The notes beneath the pieces were generated by a model. That model did not search any database and was not told the DNA's origin. It was given only the letters and a program-made list of their open reading frames with translations. Made by a program: the position numbers and the translations under genes. From contig NZ_CP061038.1 of assembly GCF_014490665.1 (NCBI RefSeq), positions 1,674,001 through 1,738,000 of the forward strand: a stretch of 64,000 nt of DNA. The letters run 5' to 3'. This document shows, piece after piece, positions 1 to 9,101 of this stretch. Numbering within the stretch: position 1 is the first letter of the stretch; each line of letters opens with the position of its first letter. The DNA is from Sphingomonas alpina. Lineage in GTDB: Bacteria; Pseudomonadota; Alphaproteobacteria; Sphingomonadales; Sphingomonadaceae.

Positions 1-1092
1 CGAACCGCGATCGCGCTTGACCCGGCCAACGGCACTGCCTGGTGGCTGTTCGCTGACCTGAAGCTCGCGCGCTTCTTTCCGGCAGACATTCACCGGATGG
101 AGGACGCGCTTCAACGATCGATGCCCGATGCCGGCAGGATCAACCTGCATTTCGCGCTTGCCGCAGCCTATGATCAGGCCGGGGACTATGCGCCCGCGGC
201 CGATCATTGGCGTCGGGGCAATGGCCTTCGTCTCGATCTTCGTCCTCATGACATGGAGGCAATGCAGTGCGGCATCGATGCCGCGATCCAGACCTATACT
301 TCCCAGTTTTTCGTAAAGCGGTCGGATGTGGGCGAGCCAAGCCCGGATCCCATCTTTATCATTGGTCTGCCGAGATCCGGTTCCACGTTGCTGGAACAGA
401 TATTGTCGAGCCATTCCCGGATCGAAGGTACGGCAGAGCTATTTGCCGTGCAGCAGATCGAAATGGAGTTGTTCCGCCAGCAGGAAAGCATCTCCATCGA
501 GAACATCGTCGAGGATCTGGACCCGGCCGATTTTCGGAAACTCGGCAACCGCTACCTCGAACTGACGCGTTTTCACCGCAGGACGGACCGGGCCAGGTTC
601 ATCGACAAGAATCCGGGCAACTGGCGGCAGGTGGGGTTGATCCACATGATGCTTCCCAATGCGCGGATCATCGATATCCGTCGCAACCCGCTCGATTGCT
701 GCTTCGCAAACTACACGCAACATTTCATGGTGGGTGTGAACTACAGCTACGGGTTTACGGAGATTGCGTCGCAATATCGTGAATATGTGCGACTTATGCG
801 TCACTTCGACCGGGTCTTGCCGGGCAGAGTGCATCGAGTCATCTACGAAGACCTTGTCGAAAATGTCGAAGCTGAGGTGCGGGCGCTACTCGATCATCTC
901 GCGTTGCCGTTCGAAGAGTCGTGCCTGAGATTCTTCGAAACCGACCGTCCGATCCATACCCCCAGTTCCGAGCAAGTACGGCAACCTATCAATCGAGCCG
1001 GAATCGGCAGAGTCGGGAAATATGAGCCATGGGTGGGCGAACTCAGGAATGCACTTGGTACCCTCGTGGAGGACTGGCGCGATCAGCGCTGA
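1..1092 (+). CDS. TPR-containing sulfotransferase family protein (5' end outside the window)
   Basis: The reading frame is open from base 1, so the start lies upstream. The first ~30 visible residues read like the end of TPR helices (ALDPANGTAWW). The sulfotransferase domain follows: IFIIGLPRSGSTLLEQIL is the 5'-phosphosulfate loop that binds PAPS, and ARIIDIRRNPLDCCFANY around 660-715 is the 3'-phosphate-binding strand and helix. TPR-sulfotransferases of this type transfer sulfate from PAPS to an acceptor that cannot be read from sequence. It sits directly upstream of a TonB-dependent receptor on the same strand, with a 150-bp gap, an arrangement I recall as recurrent in sphingomonads. The family call is firm; the substrate is unknown. 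Confidence 0.85.
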   Translation, partial: RTAIALDPANGTAWWLFADLKLARFFPADIHRMEDALQRSMPDAGRINLHFALAAAYDQAGDYAPAADHWRRGNGLRLDLRPHDMEAMQCGIDAAIQTYTSQFFVKRSDVGEPSPDPIFIIGLPRSGSTLLEQILSSHSRIEGTAELFAVQQIEMELFRQQESISIENIVEDLDPADFRKLGNRYLELTRFHRRTDRARFIDKNPGNWRQVGLIHMMLPNARIIDIRRNPLDCCFANYTQHFMVGVNYSYGFTEIASQYREYVRLMRHFDRVLPGRVHRVIYEDLVENVEAEVRALLDHLALPFEESCLRFFETDRPIHTPSSEQVRQPINRAGIGRVGKYEPWVGELRNALGTLVEDWRDQR

Positions 1093-1242
1093 GGAGGACT
1101 CGACCGTTACCTCTCCGTTAATGTGGCATTCATGTCACATCCGGGGGTCAATTTGTGGTTTTATATCGAAAGCTATTCTATTCTGAGATTTCGTTGGGCA
1201 GAACCCTTTGCAGTTCACTTTTCGGCAAAGGCATCTCAGGTC

Positions 1243-4200
1243 ATGCGTAAGCCCAATCTGATCATTCTATCTTCCGTTTCGCTCATTGCGCTCGGCACCG
1301 CGCCCGCGTTCGCGCAATCCACTAGCGCCGCACCGGCAGAGGCAGCTCCACAGGAGGCGGCTCAGTTACCGCCCAGCGAGCCTGCACAGGACGAAGCGAA
1401 ATCGGAGAACGATATCGTTGTCACCGGCTCCCGTATCCGTCGGGACAATTTTGCCACGCCGCAGAACGTCGATATCTTCACGCGCAACGATCAGATTCTG
1501 GCGGGTGCGCGGTCAACCACCGAGATTCTGCAAAGCGCGACGGTGACGTCCGGCACTTCGCAGGTCAGCGGCAGTTTTCTCGGCTTCCTTTCCGAGGGTG
1601 GCCAAGGGGCTAACGTGGTGGGCCTTCGTGGTCTGGGATCATCGCGTACGCTGCTTCTGCTGAACGGTCGCCGTCTGGCGCCGGCCGGGGTGGGTCCGCA
1701 ATTGGTATCTGCTGACCTAAACGTGCTCCCGACCGCGATCGTCCAGCGTATCGAAGTCCTGCGCGAGGGCGCGTCGTCGATTTACGGTTCCGACGCGATC
1801 GCGGGGGTCATCAACATCATCACCGATACCAAGATGAACGGGCTGACGGTCGATGCGTTCAGTGACGTTCCGGAAATCGGTGCCGGCAATACCTATCGTA
1901 TTTCGGTCACCGGCGGTAAGACGTTTGAGCGCGGGCATATCACCGCCGCTTTCGAATATCGCGAAGACAAGGGGCTTCGCCTCGGCGACCGGGATATCTA
2001 TTCCTGCCCACGCGAACTTGCCTTTATCGGCGGTAAGGAGATTGGCCAGGGATCGCCGGATGACCCCAACAAGCTGCGCTGCTTTCCGTTCGAGCGGCAG
2101 GCGATTGGTACGGCGGTGGGCTATGGTCTGGGCTACACCGGCTTTACTGACGGGAACAGCCTGTTGGGTTTCAGCTTCGCCGGCCGCCAGGGATTGCGCA
2201 ACGGCAGTATCAATACGCCGCCGCTCAATGTGGACAATTACGACCTGCGGCCGCTTTCCAATCCCATCGCGCTGCAGGACACGGTTTTCACCCCGATCAA
2301 GACCTATACGGCCTATGTCAACGGTGCCTATGAGCTGGGAGTACTTGGCGACACCGAGTTGTACGGCGAAGCGCTGTTCAGCCGCCGGCAGTCACGGCAG
2401 AAAAACAGCACCCAGATCAATTTCCAGAACATCACGAATTTTGGCGAAGCGCAGCTCTACGGTGGCAATCTAACCAATCTAGGTGCCGGGCCCGCCACGG
2501 TTCCATGTGCGGATGTTTTCGGAAGTGCTTGCAGTCCGTTCTATCCGACTGCCTGGGCGGACAGCGGAATTAATTATTATAGCCCGTTTGTCGTCCCCAA
2601 TCGGACTTTCCAGCAGTCACAGGACGTGGATTTCTTCCGTGGCAATGTCGGCCTTCGAGGCAGCACCGGAATTGGCGACTGGCGTTTCGACGCCAATGCA
2701 ATGTTCTCCCGCACACGTTCCAAATCGACGATTCAGAATCCGCTGACGGAGCGCGTCGGAAATATCCTGGTTGCGGTCGACGCCCCGGCCAACACGCCGG
2801 CGCAATATATCACGCGCGGCTTGCCTGGTCAGGTCGGCGCGGGCAACAACTATACCTGCGCTGCGAACGTCACCGCTGGTGCCTATAATGGCGGAACCTG
2901 TGTTCCGATCAATTTCTTCGATCCCGCCGTTCTGACCGACGGCCAGCTTTCCAGTGCCTTTTATGATTATCTCTACGCCAACAGCACGGGCCGTACCCGG
3001 TACGACCAGGATACGTTCAGCCTTGTCTTCGATGGCTCGCTGTTCTCGCTGCCTGGCGGCCCGGTAAAGGCTGCGATCGGTTTTGAGCATCGGCGTGACA
3101 AGATCGTCGATACTCCGTCGCCGGAGCGCATGTCAGGACAGCTTTACGGCTACGGGACGGCGGCGATCACCAAGGGAAGCGATCGTGTCAACGAAGCTTT
3201 TGCCGAGTTGCAACTGCCGATTCTGAAAGATCGTCCGTTCTTTCATTCACTCGAATTCTCTGCCTCTGGCCGTTATACGCATTACAAGTCCTATGGGTCG
3301 GGGTGGACCTATGCGTTCAAGGGTGAATGGGCGCCGATCAGCAACATCCGGTTTCGTGGTAATTACGGTACCAACTTCCGTGCACCGAATCTGTACGAGC
3401 AGTTTGTTGCCGACGAAGTCGGTTTCTACCCGGGTGGACTTGATCCCTGCGACGAATTTGCCAGCAAATACTCATCGACGAACACCGTATACAAGAATTG
3501 CTTGGCAGAGCTGACACCCATACTTGGTGTCGACGACCCCTCTACACCCGATGTTGTAGAAGGCGCGCTGGGCTATTTTACCTCAGGTTCCATCCAGGTG
3601 ACGACGACGGGCGGTCGTGGGCGGCTCAAGGCCGAGAAGGCCAAGACCTGGGGCCTCGGCACGGTATTGTCCGCACCGAAGGACTGGGGAGATTTCTCGC
3701 TGGCAATTGATTACTGGAATGTCGAAGTGAAAGGTGAGGTTTCTACTCTGGGTAACCTGATCCTGGACTTCTGTTATGAGGCGAATGATTTCCCCAACAA
3801 TCCATATTGCGGCTTCCTCAACGGGCGTATCACGGATAGTCAGGATCCGGGCTTTGGACAGATATCGAGCTTCCGTAATCCCTATTTGAATATTTCCCGG
3901 CAGCGTGCACAGGGCATCGATCTCGATGCGCGGTATGCGACAGATCTGTTCGGCGGACGCTTCCAGACCCAGTTGCAGGCGACCCGGATGCTCAAGCAAC
4001 AGCTCGAATATTTCGACGGAGATGGCTTGAACGACTTCAACGGTCAGCTCGGATATCCGGGAGCTGGTGCAGGGCCGAAGCTTGTCGCTTCGCTCGATAC
4101 CCGATTCACTACCAAGAGCGGTGTCACATTCCGTTGGGGCGTGGAATATGTCGGCAAGGCCGAAGACAAGGAGGATCCCTTCTTCCTGACGGCGAACGGC

Positions 4201-4473
4201 GGTACGTGCGATGAGAATATTCCGGGCAATTGTGTCCAAGTGGATTATGATCTGGTCGCGGAAACGTATTGGGAGCACGGCGTTTCCGTTCAATGGCTAT
4301 GGAAGGATATCGGTCAGGTCACGATCGGGGTGAACAATTTGTTCAATGAGAAGCCTCCGACGATCAGCGCTCATCCGACTAATAACGCTCCCAGGCTTGG
4401 AAACACCTTTGCCAATGGGCCTTATGATTATCGTGGCCGCTCCTTCTTCATAAACGTGACCCGCTCGTTCTGA
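1243..4473 (+). CDS. TonB-dependent outer-membrane receptor
   Basis: About 1076 residues. The frame is open from 1123, but the ATG at 1243 is preferred because a clean signal peptide starts there (MRKPNLIILSSVSLIALG, cleavage after APAFAQ). An Ala/Gln/Pro/Glu-rich linker leads to a TonB-box-like segment (NDIVVTGSRIRR) and the plug domain with GLRGLGSSRTLLLLNGRRLAP and IEVLREGASSIYGSDAIAG. The rest is a long 22-strand-type barrel ending in Phe (FFINVTRSF), the usual BAM-recognised C-terminus. It imports an unidentified large substrate powered by TonB-ExbBD. The great length and QAP-rich linker are typical of sphingomonad receptors. A rho-independent terminator follows. Confidence 0.93.
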   Translation: MRKPNLIILSSVSLIALGTAPAFAQSTSAAPAEAAPQEAAQLPPSEPAQDEAKSENDIVVTGSRIRRDNFATPQNVDIFTRNDQILAGARSTTEILQSATVTSGTSQVSGSFLGFLSEGGQGANVVGLRGLGSSRTLLLLNGRRLAPAGVGPQLVSADLNVLPTAIVQRIEVLREGASSIYGSDAIAGVINIITDTKMNGLTVDAFSDVPEIGAGNTYRISVTGGKTFERGHITAAFEYREDKGLRLGDRDIYSCPRELAFIGGKEIGQGSPDDPNKLRCFPFERQAIGTAVGYGLGYTGFTDGNSLLGFSFAGRQGLRNGSINTPPLNVDNYDLRPLSNPIALQDTVFTPIKTYTAYVNGAYELGVLGDTELYGEALFSRRQSRQKNSTQINFQNITNFGEAQLYGGNLTNLGAGPATVPCADVFGSACSPFYPTAWADSGINYYSPFVVPNRTFQQSQDVDFFRGNVGLRGSTGIGDWRFDANAMFSRTRSKSTIQNPLTERVGNILVAVDAPANTPAQYITRGLPGQVGAGNNYTCAANVTAGAYNGGTCVPINFFDPAVLTDGQLSSAFYDYLYANSTGRTRYDQDTFSLVFDGSLFSLPGGPVKAAIGFEHRRDKIVDTPSPERMSGQLYGYGTAAITKGSDRVNEAFAELQLPILKDRPFFHSLEFSASGRYTHYKSYGSGWTYAFKGEWAPISNIRFRGNYGTNFRAPNLYEQFVADEVGFYPGGLDPCDEFASKYSSTNTVYKNCLAELTPILGVDDPSTPDVVEGALGYFTSGSIQVTTTGGRGRLKAEKAKTWGLGTVLSAPKDWGDFSLAIDYWNVEVKGEVSTLGNLILDFCYEANDFPNNPYCGFLNGRITDSQDPGFGQISSFRNPYLNISRQRAQGIDLDARYATDLFGGRFQTQLQATRMLKQQLEYFDGDGLNDFNGQLGYPGAGAGPKLVASLDTRFTTKSGVTFRWGVEYVGKAEDKEDPFFLTANGGTCDENIPGNCVQVDYDLVAETYWEHGVSVQWLWKDIGQVTIGVNNLFNEKPPTISAHPTNNAPRLGNTFANGPYDYRGRSFFINVTRSF

Positions 4474-4509
4474 CGGCCGGCATTCGGTCCTTCATCTGAT
4501 CGAGTATGA

Positions 4510-4543
4510 CGGGCGGGGCGAATGCTCCGCCCGTTTTCTTTTT
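4510..4543 (+). terminator. Rho-independent terminator of the TonB-dependent receptor gene
   Basis: A 10-bp GC-rich stem (cgggcggggc against gctccgcccg, one G-T pair) with a 4-base loop is followed by ttttcttttt. It lies about 36 bp after the receptor stop codon. Confidence 0.85.
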
Positions 4544-4673
4544 CAGGCTCAAGCTCGGTGGACCGGAAAACGCAGTTGCCGCGACGCGTATTCACCGGAG
4601 CCTTTTCGTTGTCGACGGATCTAGGCTAACGCGGCATTGGGTGTGAAACCGTGACCCACGGTTAAGGGAGTCA

Positions 4674-7055
4674 GTGGACGATGCGCCGACCGGGCGACGC
4701 GTGACGGAGATATCGACAACGGCCACCGCGATTGCCGGTGTCGTGCTCGCTTTGCTCGTCATCGGTGCGGGTGCGATCCTCTATCGGGGCCTGCGCGCAC
4801 AGCGCGAGGCATTGGCAACGCTGACCACCAACGCCCGTCTCGAAGCATTGCTCGCCGCTGCGCCAGCGCTGGCGATGGTCGTTCGTGCGGATGGGCGCCT
4901 CGAACTGCCCGATCGCCTGGCCGATTGGCTTGGCCTGTCTTCGTCCCCGCGTTATCTTGCCGATCTGGCGGGCGGGAAGGTCGGCCTTACGGCGGACGAT
5001 GCGGCCGCGCTCGCGAGCGATGTCGCGGCAGCGCAGAAGGCGGGGCGAACGTTCAAGCGAACGGTGCGTGCGCAAGGGTCGTCGCGGACATTGATGATCC
5101 AGGGCGTACGCGCCCCGCGCGACCTGCAGGCGCCGGGGGGCGTTGTACTCTGGGTGTTCGACGCGACCGAAAGCCAGGCGGAGATCGGGCGACTGAGCGA
5201 GGAGGGCGCGGGCGCGCGTGCCGCGTTCGACGCATTGACCGGCCTGATCGAAGCGGCGCCGCTGCCGATGTGGTATCGCGGCGCTGACCTGCGGCTTGCC
5301 ATGGTCAACTCCGCTTATGTCGAGGCGGTCGAGGGCGCCGATGCCGAGGATGTCGTGCGCCGCGGGGTCGAACTGGTCGAAGGGTCGGGGGTCGGCGGTC
5401 CGCTGGCCAGCGCCGTGCTGGCGCGCGATACCGACATGCCGCAGATGCAGGCGATGCCCGCCACTATTCGCGGCGCACGGCGCATGCTGCGCGTCTATGA
5501 CGTGCCCTTGCCGACCGGCGGGGTGGCCGGCTTCGCGGTCGATATCGAGGAACTCGAACAGGCGCGTTCGGGGATCAAGCGTTTCGGCGATGCGCAACGC
5601 GCGATGCTCGACCGATTGTCGGCCGGGGTGGTGCAGTTTGCCGCCGATCGGACGCTGATCTTCTGCAACCAGCCGTTCCGCCGCCTGTTCGCGATGCGCA
5701 GCGAATGGCTGTCCGACCGGCCGGAATTCGACCGCGTGCTGGAGCGCATGCGCGAAGCCAACCGGCTGCCCGAAGTGCGCGATTTTCCGGGCTGGAAGGC
5801 GGAGCGGCGCGACTGGTTCGTCGCGACCAGCGGGGCGATCGAGGAGAATTGGCATCTGCCCGGCGGTGTCCACCTGCGCGTAGTCGCGCAGCCCTTGCCC
5901 GATGGCGGCCTGCTGCTGATCTTCGAGGACCGCACCGAGCAGGTGCAGCTGGCCAGCGCGCGCGACACACTGCTGCGAGTGCGCACGGCGACATTCGACA
6001 ATCTCTACGAAGCGCTTGGTGTGTTCGCGGCGGATGGCCGGTTGCAGATCTGGAACAACAAGTTCCGCGCGCTGTGGGGGTTCGACGAAGAGTTCCTGTC
6101 GACCCATCCGCGCGTCGATGTGCTGGCCGAAGCGGCGGCCGCGAAACTCGCCAACCCGGCGCGTGCGCAATTGATTGCCGACCTGGTTCGTGCGGCGACG
6201 GTCGAGCGGCAACAGCGCGGCGGCCGGGTCGGATTCGCCGATGGGCGGCATTTCGAGTTCGCCGCCGTGCCGCTGCCGGACGGCAACGGCCTGTTCACCA
6301 TGCTCGACATTTCCGACAGCCGCCAGATCGAGCGCGCGCTGCGGGACCGCAACGAAGCGCTGGAGGCGGCGGACCGGGTGAAGACCGCGTTCGTCGCCAA
6401 TATGAGTTACGAACTGCGTACGCCGCTGACCTCGATCAGCGGGTTCGCCGAGATGCTGAGCGAAGGCTATGCCGGGAAGTTGACCAAGGCGGCCGACAGC
6501 TATGTCGACGCCATCATGGAATCGGTCGAACGGCTCGGCCTGCTGGTCGATGAAGTCCTCGACCTGACCCAGAATGACGGGAAGACTCCTGCGCTGGAGA
6601 TGCTGGAGGTGGATCTGGAACAGGCGGCCCGCGCGGCAGCGGACGTGATCGCGCCGATCGCCAGGCGCAAGAAGCTTGATTTCGCAGTCGAGGTGCTGCC
6701 GTCGATCGGCAGCACCAAGGGCGATGCGAAGCGCCTGCGCCAGGTGATCGAGCATCTTCTGCGCCACGCGGTCCATGGCACGCCGGAAGGCGGGCGTATC
6801 CTGCTTCACGCTGACGGAACGGCCGCGGCGGCGCGGATCATCGTGTCCGACGATGGTACCGGAATGAGCAAGGATGCGGTCAAGCGCGCGTTCGATCGCT
6901 TTGCGCAGCCGGGCGTGACGCGTGGCGGGGAACGGGCGCTCGGGCTGGGCCTGCCGCTCGCCAAGCAGTTCGTCGAGGCGCATGACGGAACGATCGTGCT
7001 GGTGTCCGAGCCTGGGCAGGGGACGTTCGTCACGGTCGAATTGCCACGGCGTTGA
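4674..7055 (+). CDS. divL: DivL-type PAS sensor pseudokinase with Tyr in place of the phosphoacceptor His
   Basis: 793 residues. One membrane helix (about residues 13-37) is followed by PAS-like sensory repeats, a dimerisation helix and an HATPase_c domain. The H-box reads SYELRTPLTSI with Tyr at residue 579 where kinases have His, the hallmark of Caulobacter DivL. The ATPase N-box (LLRHAVHGTP) also lacks the usual Asn, while the G1 (DDGTGM), F (FDRFAQ) and G2 (LGLGLPLAKQF) motifs remain. In Caulobacter, DivL controls the CckA-ChpT-CtrA cell-cycle relay from the membrane rather than acting as a normal kinase. The GTG start follows a short-spaced AAGGGAG; GTG 4701 is an alternative. It heads the tsaE-amgK-murU-addBA-trxA gene run. 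The identity as DivL is inferred from the Tyr box, architecture and neighbourhood. Confidence 0.82.
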   Translation: MDDAPTGRRVTEISTTATAIAGVVLALLVIGAGAILYRGLRAQREALATLTTNARLEALLAAAPALAMVVRADGRLELPDRLADWLGLSSSPRYLADLAGGKVGLTADDAAALASDVAAAQKAGRTFKRTVRAQGSSRTLMIQGVRAPRDLQAPGGVVLWVFDATESQAEIGRLSEEGAGARAAFDALTGLIEAAPLPMWYRGADLRLAMVNSAYVEAVEGADAEDVVRRGVELVEGSGVGGPLASAVLARDTDMPQMQAMPATIRGARRMLRVYDVPLPTGGVAGFAVDIEELEQARSGIKRFGDAQRAMLDRLSAGVVQFAADRTLIFCNQPFRRLFAMRSEWLSDRPEFDRVLERMREANRLPEVRDFPGWKAERRDWFVATSGAIEENWHLPGGVHLRVVAQPLPDGGLLLIFEDRTEQVQLASARDTLLRVRTATFDNLYEALGVFAADGRLQIWNNKFRALWGFDEEFLSTHPRVDVLAEAAAAKLANPARAQLIADLVRAATVERQQRGGRVGFADGRHFEFAAVPLPDGNGLFTMLDISDSRQIERALRDRNEALEAADRVKTAFVANMSYELRTPLTSISGFAEMLSEGYAGKLTKAADSYVDAIMESVERLGLLVDEVLDLTQNDGKTPALEMLEVDLEQAARAAADVIAPIARRKKLDFAVEVLPSIGSTKGDAKRLRQVIEHLLRHAVHGTPEGGRILLHADGTAAAARIIVSDDGTGMSKDAVKRAFDRFAQPGVTRGGERALGLGLPLAKQFVEAHDGTIVLVSEPGQGTFVTVELPRR

Positions 7056-7058
7056 ATA

Positions 7059-7096
7059 TTGCATGCGCAAAGGGATGCGCATACAATATGCGTATC
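7059..7096 (+). promoter_or_regulatory. Promoter and likely CcdA-CcdB operator in the divL-ccdA gap
   Basis: TTGCAT (7059-7064), an exact 17-bp spacer and TACAAT (7082-7087) form a sigma70-like promoter. ATGCGCA recurs at 7063 and 7075, with ATGCGTA at 7088. GATGCGCAT (7074-7082) and ATGCGTATC (7088-7096) form an imperfect 9-bp inverted repeat across the -10 box, as expected for an autorepressed toxin-antitoxin operon. GGAG at 7102 is the ribosome site for ccdA. Confidence 0.6.
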
Positions 7097-7112
7097 TTCT
7101 CGGAGTGATATT

Positions 7113-7367
7113 ATGCCCCGATCCAATGTCGGCGAAACCCGCACCGCTTATCGTCGCCCGACCAATGTATCTCTGGATGCTGCGATGATCGAGGATGCCA
7201 AGGAACTCGGTATCAACGTCTCGCGTGCGTGTGAGGAAGGGCTGGCGAAACAGATCAAGGCAGAACGCGAGCGGCGCTGGATCGAAGAAAATCGCGAGGC
7301 GATCGACGGTTGGAATGCTTGGGTCGCGGAACATGGCTTGCCGTTGGAGAAGTATCGGCAATTCTGA
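7113..7367 (+). CDS. ccdA: CcdA-family antitoxin
   Basis: 84 residues. ATG 7113 has GGAG seven bases upstream. The N-terminal part (NVSLDAAMIEDAKELGINVSRACEEGL) reads as a ribbon-helix-helix DNA-binding fold. The acidic C-terminal tail with WIEENREAIDGWNAWVAEHG and ending LPLEKYRQF is the conserved toxin-binding tail of CcdA proteins. It should neutralise the adjacent CcdB and repress its own promoter just upstream. Its stop codon overlaps the ccdB start (TGATG). The gene has its own promoter although it sits inside an otherwise housekeeping gene run. Confidence 0.9.
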   Translation: MPRSNVGETRTAYRRPTNVSLDAAMIEDAKELGINVSRACEEGLAKQIKAERERRWIEENREAIDGWNAWVAEHGLPLEKYRQF

Positions 7368-7666
7368 TGGCGCGCTTCGATGTCTATGCGGAGCGTGAGG
7401 GCGGCGGGCTCGTGCTCGATTGTCAGGCGGATTTGCTCAGCGTGCTTGAGACACGATTTGTCGTACCCTTGATGCCGCTGGCAGGCGTAAGGCCGCCATT
7501 TCCGCGTCTCAATCCCGTTTTTACAGTCGGTGGACGCGATCTGGTCATGGTGACGCAAGGTGCTGCCAGCATCGGTACGCGCTCGCTGGGGCCTGTAGTC
7601 GCCTCATTGGCTAAGGAGCAGCCAGCGATCATGAATGCGCTCGATATGTTGATGATCGGCTTTTGA
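7367..7666 (+). CDS. ccdB: CcdB-family gyrase-poison toxin
   Basis: 99 residues, the usual CcdB length. It starts inside the ccdA stop codon, so it is translationally coupled. Recognisable CcdB features are the N-terminal strand RFDVYAERE, LVLDCQADLL, VVPLMPL and the final helix. F-plasmid CcdB traps DNA gyrase and needs its C-terminal Trp-Gly-Ile. Here the protein ends MLMIGF, without that Trp, as chromosomal relatives often do; toxicity therefore cannot be assumed. Its TGA overlaps the tsaE ATG by one base, so the toxin gene is tied into translation of an essential tRNA-modification gene. Confidence 0.88.
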   Translation: MARFDVYAEREGGGLVLDCQADLLSVLETRFVVPLMPLAGVRPPFPRLNPVFTVGGRDLVMVTQGAASIGTRSLGPVVASLAKEQPAIMNALDMLMIGF

Positions 7667-8106
7667 TGATTCTTCACGATTCAGGAGCATCACATGCGCT
7701 GGGCATCCGCCTTGCCGCTCTTGTGCAACCGGGCGACGTCATCACGCTCGAAGGCTCGCTTGGCGCCGGCAAGACCAGCATCGCGCGCGGCCTGCTCGCC
7801 GCGCTTGGCCTTGCCGGTGAGGCGCCATCGCCGAGCTTCGCGATCGTGCAGCCCTATGCCCCGCCCGAGGTGCGGTTGCCTGTGCTGCATATCGATCTCT
7901 ACCGCATCGACGATCCCGATGAGATGGAGGAACTGGGCCTTGACGATGCGGCGTCCGATTCGCTGCTGATCGTCGAATGGCCCGAACGCGCGCCCGGATA
8001 CTGGCCCGAGGCGCTGGCGCTCACCTTGCAGATCATGCCCGATGGCGCGCGCGCCTTGACAGCGCGGGTCCCGGCGGCATGGAGGGCGCGATGGCACCAG
8101 ATATGA
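7666..8106 (+). CDS. tsaE: tRNA threonylcarbamoyladenosine biosynthesis ATPase TsaE
   Basis: 146 residues, a normal length. The P-loop LEGSLGAGKTSIARGLL lies near residue 27. SPSFAIVQPY and HIDLYRIDDPDEMEELGLDD are family signatures, and LIVEWPERAP is typical of the C-terminal half. TsaE is the ATPase that cycles the TsaBD complex making N6-threonylcarbamoyladenosine at position 37 of ANN-decoding tRNAs. The start is ATG 7666, overlapping the ccdB stop (TGATGA). The end overlaps an in-frame ATG of the next gene. The tsaE-amgK-murU order is found in other alphaproteobacteria and in Pseudomonas. Confidence 0.93.
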   Translation: MILHDSGASHALGIRLAALVQPGDVITLEGSLGAGKTSIARGLLAALGLAGEAPSPSFAIVQPYAPPEVRLPVLHIDLYRIDDPDEMEELGLDDAASDSLLIVEWPERAPGYWPEALALTLQIMPDGARALTARVPAAWRARWHQI

Positions 8107-9101
8107 ACCCCCCGGCCGCCGCGGCCGACTTTCTTCGCGGCATCGGCTGGGCGGAGGCATCGATCCTGCCGCTGGCGGGCGATGCATCGTTCCGGCGATA
8201 TTTTCGCGTGGTCGATCATGACCGCAGCGCGGTGCTGATGGATGCGCCGCCGCCGCATGAGGATCCGCGCCCCTTTATCGATATTGCGCGCTGGCTCGGC
8301 GAGCGAGGGTTTGCGGCACCGACGATCCACGGCATCGATCTCGACAATGGCCTGGTCCTGATCGAGGATTTCGGCGACGCCCGCATGCGCGAGACGGTCG
8401 ATGCTGCCCCGGAAAGCGAATTGCGGCTCTATGAAGCGGCGATCAACATCCTGATCCGGTTGCGCGATCATGAAGCGGGGCCGCTGCCCGATTATAATCT
8501 CTCCGAACTGCACCGTGAGGTCGGCCTGCTGACCGAATGGTATTGCCCGGCGGTCGGCATCGACCCGGATCTTCAGGGCTATCGCGACGCGTGGGATGCG
8601 GTGTTCGGCGCGACGCTGACCGGCCCGCGGGTGACGGTGCTGCGCGATTATCATGCCGAAAACCTGATGCTGATCGGCGCCGCTGTCGATGGCGGCAGCG
8701 AGACGCTCGGACTGCTCGATTTCCAGGACGCGCTGGCCGGACACCCTGCCTATGACCTCGTCTCGCTGCTGCAGGATGCGCGGCGTGATGTGCCGTCCGC
8801 GCTCGAAGCGGCGATGCTCGATCGCTACCGCCGCATTACCGGCGTGGGCGATGATTTCGACACTGCCTATCATGTGCTCGGCGCACAGCGGAACGCGAAG
8901 ATCGTCGGCATTTTTACGCGGCTGTGGAAGCGCGACGGCAAGCCGCGCTATCCCGGCATGTGCCCGCGCGTGTGGCGCTATCTCGAACATGATCTGGCGC
9001 ACCCGGCGCTGGCTCCGGTCGCGGCCTGGTTCGATGCCAATATCCCTGCCGACCTGCGTGGTGACCCGATGACGATCAGCGCCAGGACAGACGGGCAATG
9101 A
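8091..9101 (+). CDS. amgK: N-acetylmuramate/N-acetylglucosamine anomeric kinase AmgK
   Basis: 336 residues, aminoglycoside-phosphotransferase fold. ATG 8091 has GGAGG five bases upstream, placing the start inside the end of tsaE. The nucleotide-binding N-lobe contains LPLAGDASFRRYFRV. The catalytic loop is VLRDYHAENLML and the metal-binding motif is GLLDFQDALAGHPAYDLVSLL. AmgK phosphorylates C1 of MurNAc released from old peptidoglycan, and MurU then makes UDP-MurNAc, bypassing the fosfomycin-sensitive de novo route. The immediate neighbour murU, joined by an ATGA overlap, is what supports AmgK over other kinases of this fold. Confidence 0.88.
   Translation: MAPDMNPPAAAADFLRGIGWAEASILPLAGDASFRRYFRVVDHDRSAVLMDAPPPHEDPRPFIDIARWLGERGFAAPTIHGIDLDNGLVLIEDFGDARMRETVDAAPESELRLYEAAINILIRLRDHEAGPLPDYNLSELHREVGLLTEWYCPAVGIDPDLQGYRDAWDAVFGATLTGPRVTVLRDYHAENLMLIGAAVDGGSETLGLLDFQDALAGHPAYDLVSLLQDARRDVPSALEAAMLDRYRRITGVGDDFDTAYHVLGAQRNAKIVGIFTRLWKRDGKPRYPGMCPRVWRYLEHDLAHPALAPVAAWFDANIPADLRGDPMTISARTDGQ

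Noticed and set aside
4671..7361. 896-codon open frame on the minus strand opposite divL
   Set aside because: Composition is a reverse shadow of a GC-rich coding strand (Arg/Gln/His/Asp-rich), with no motif, while the plus strand encodes a recognisable kinase.
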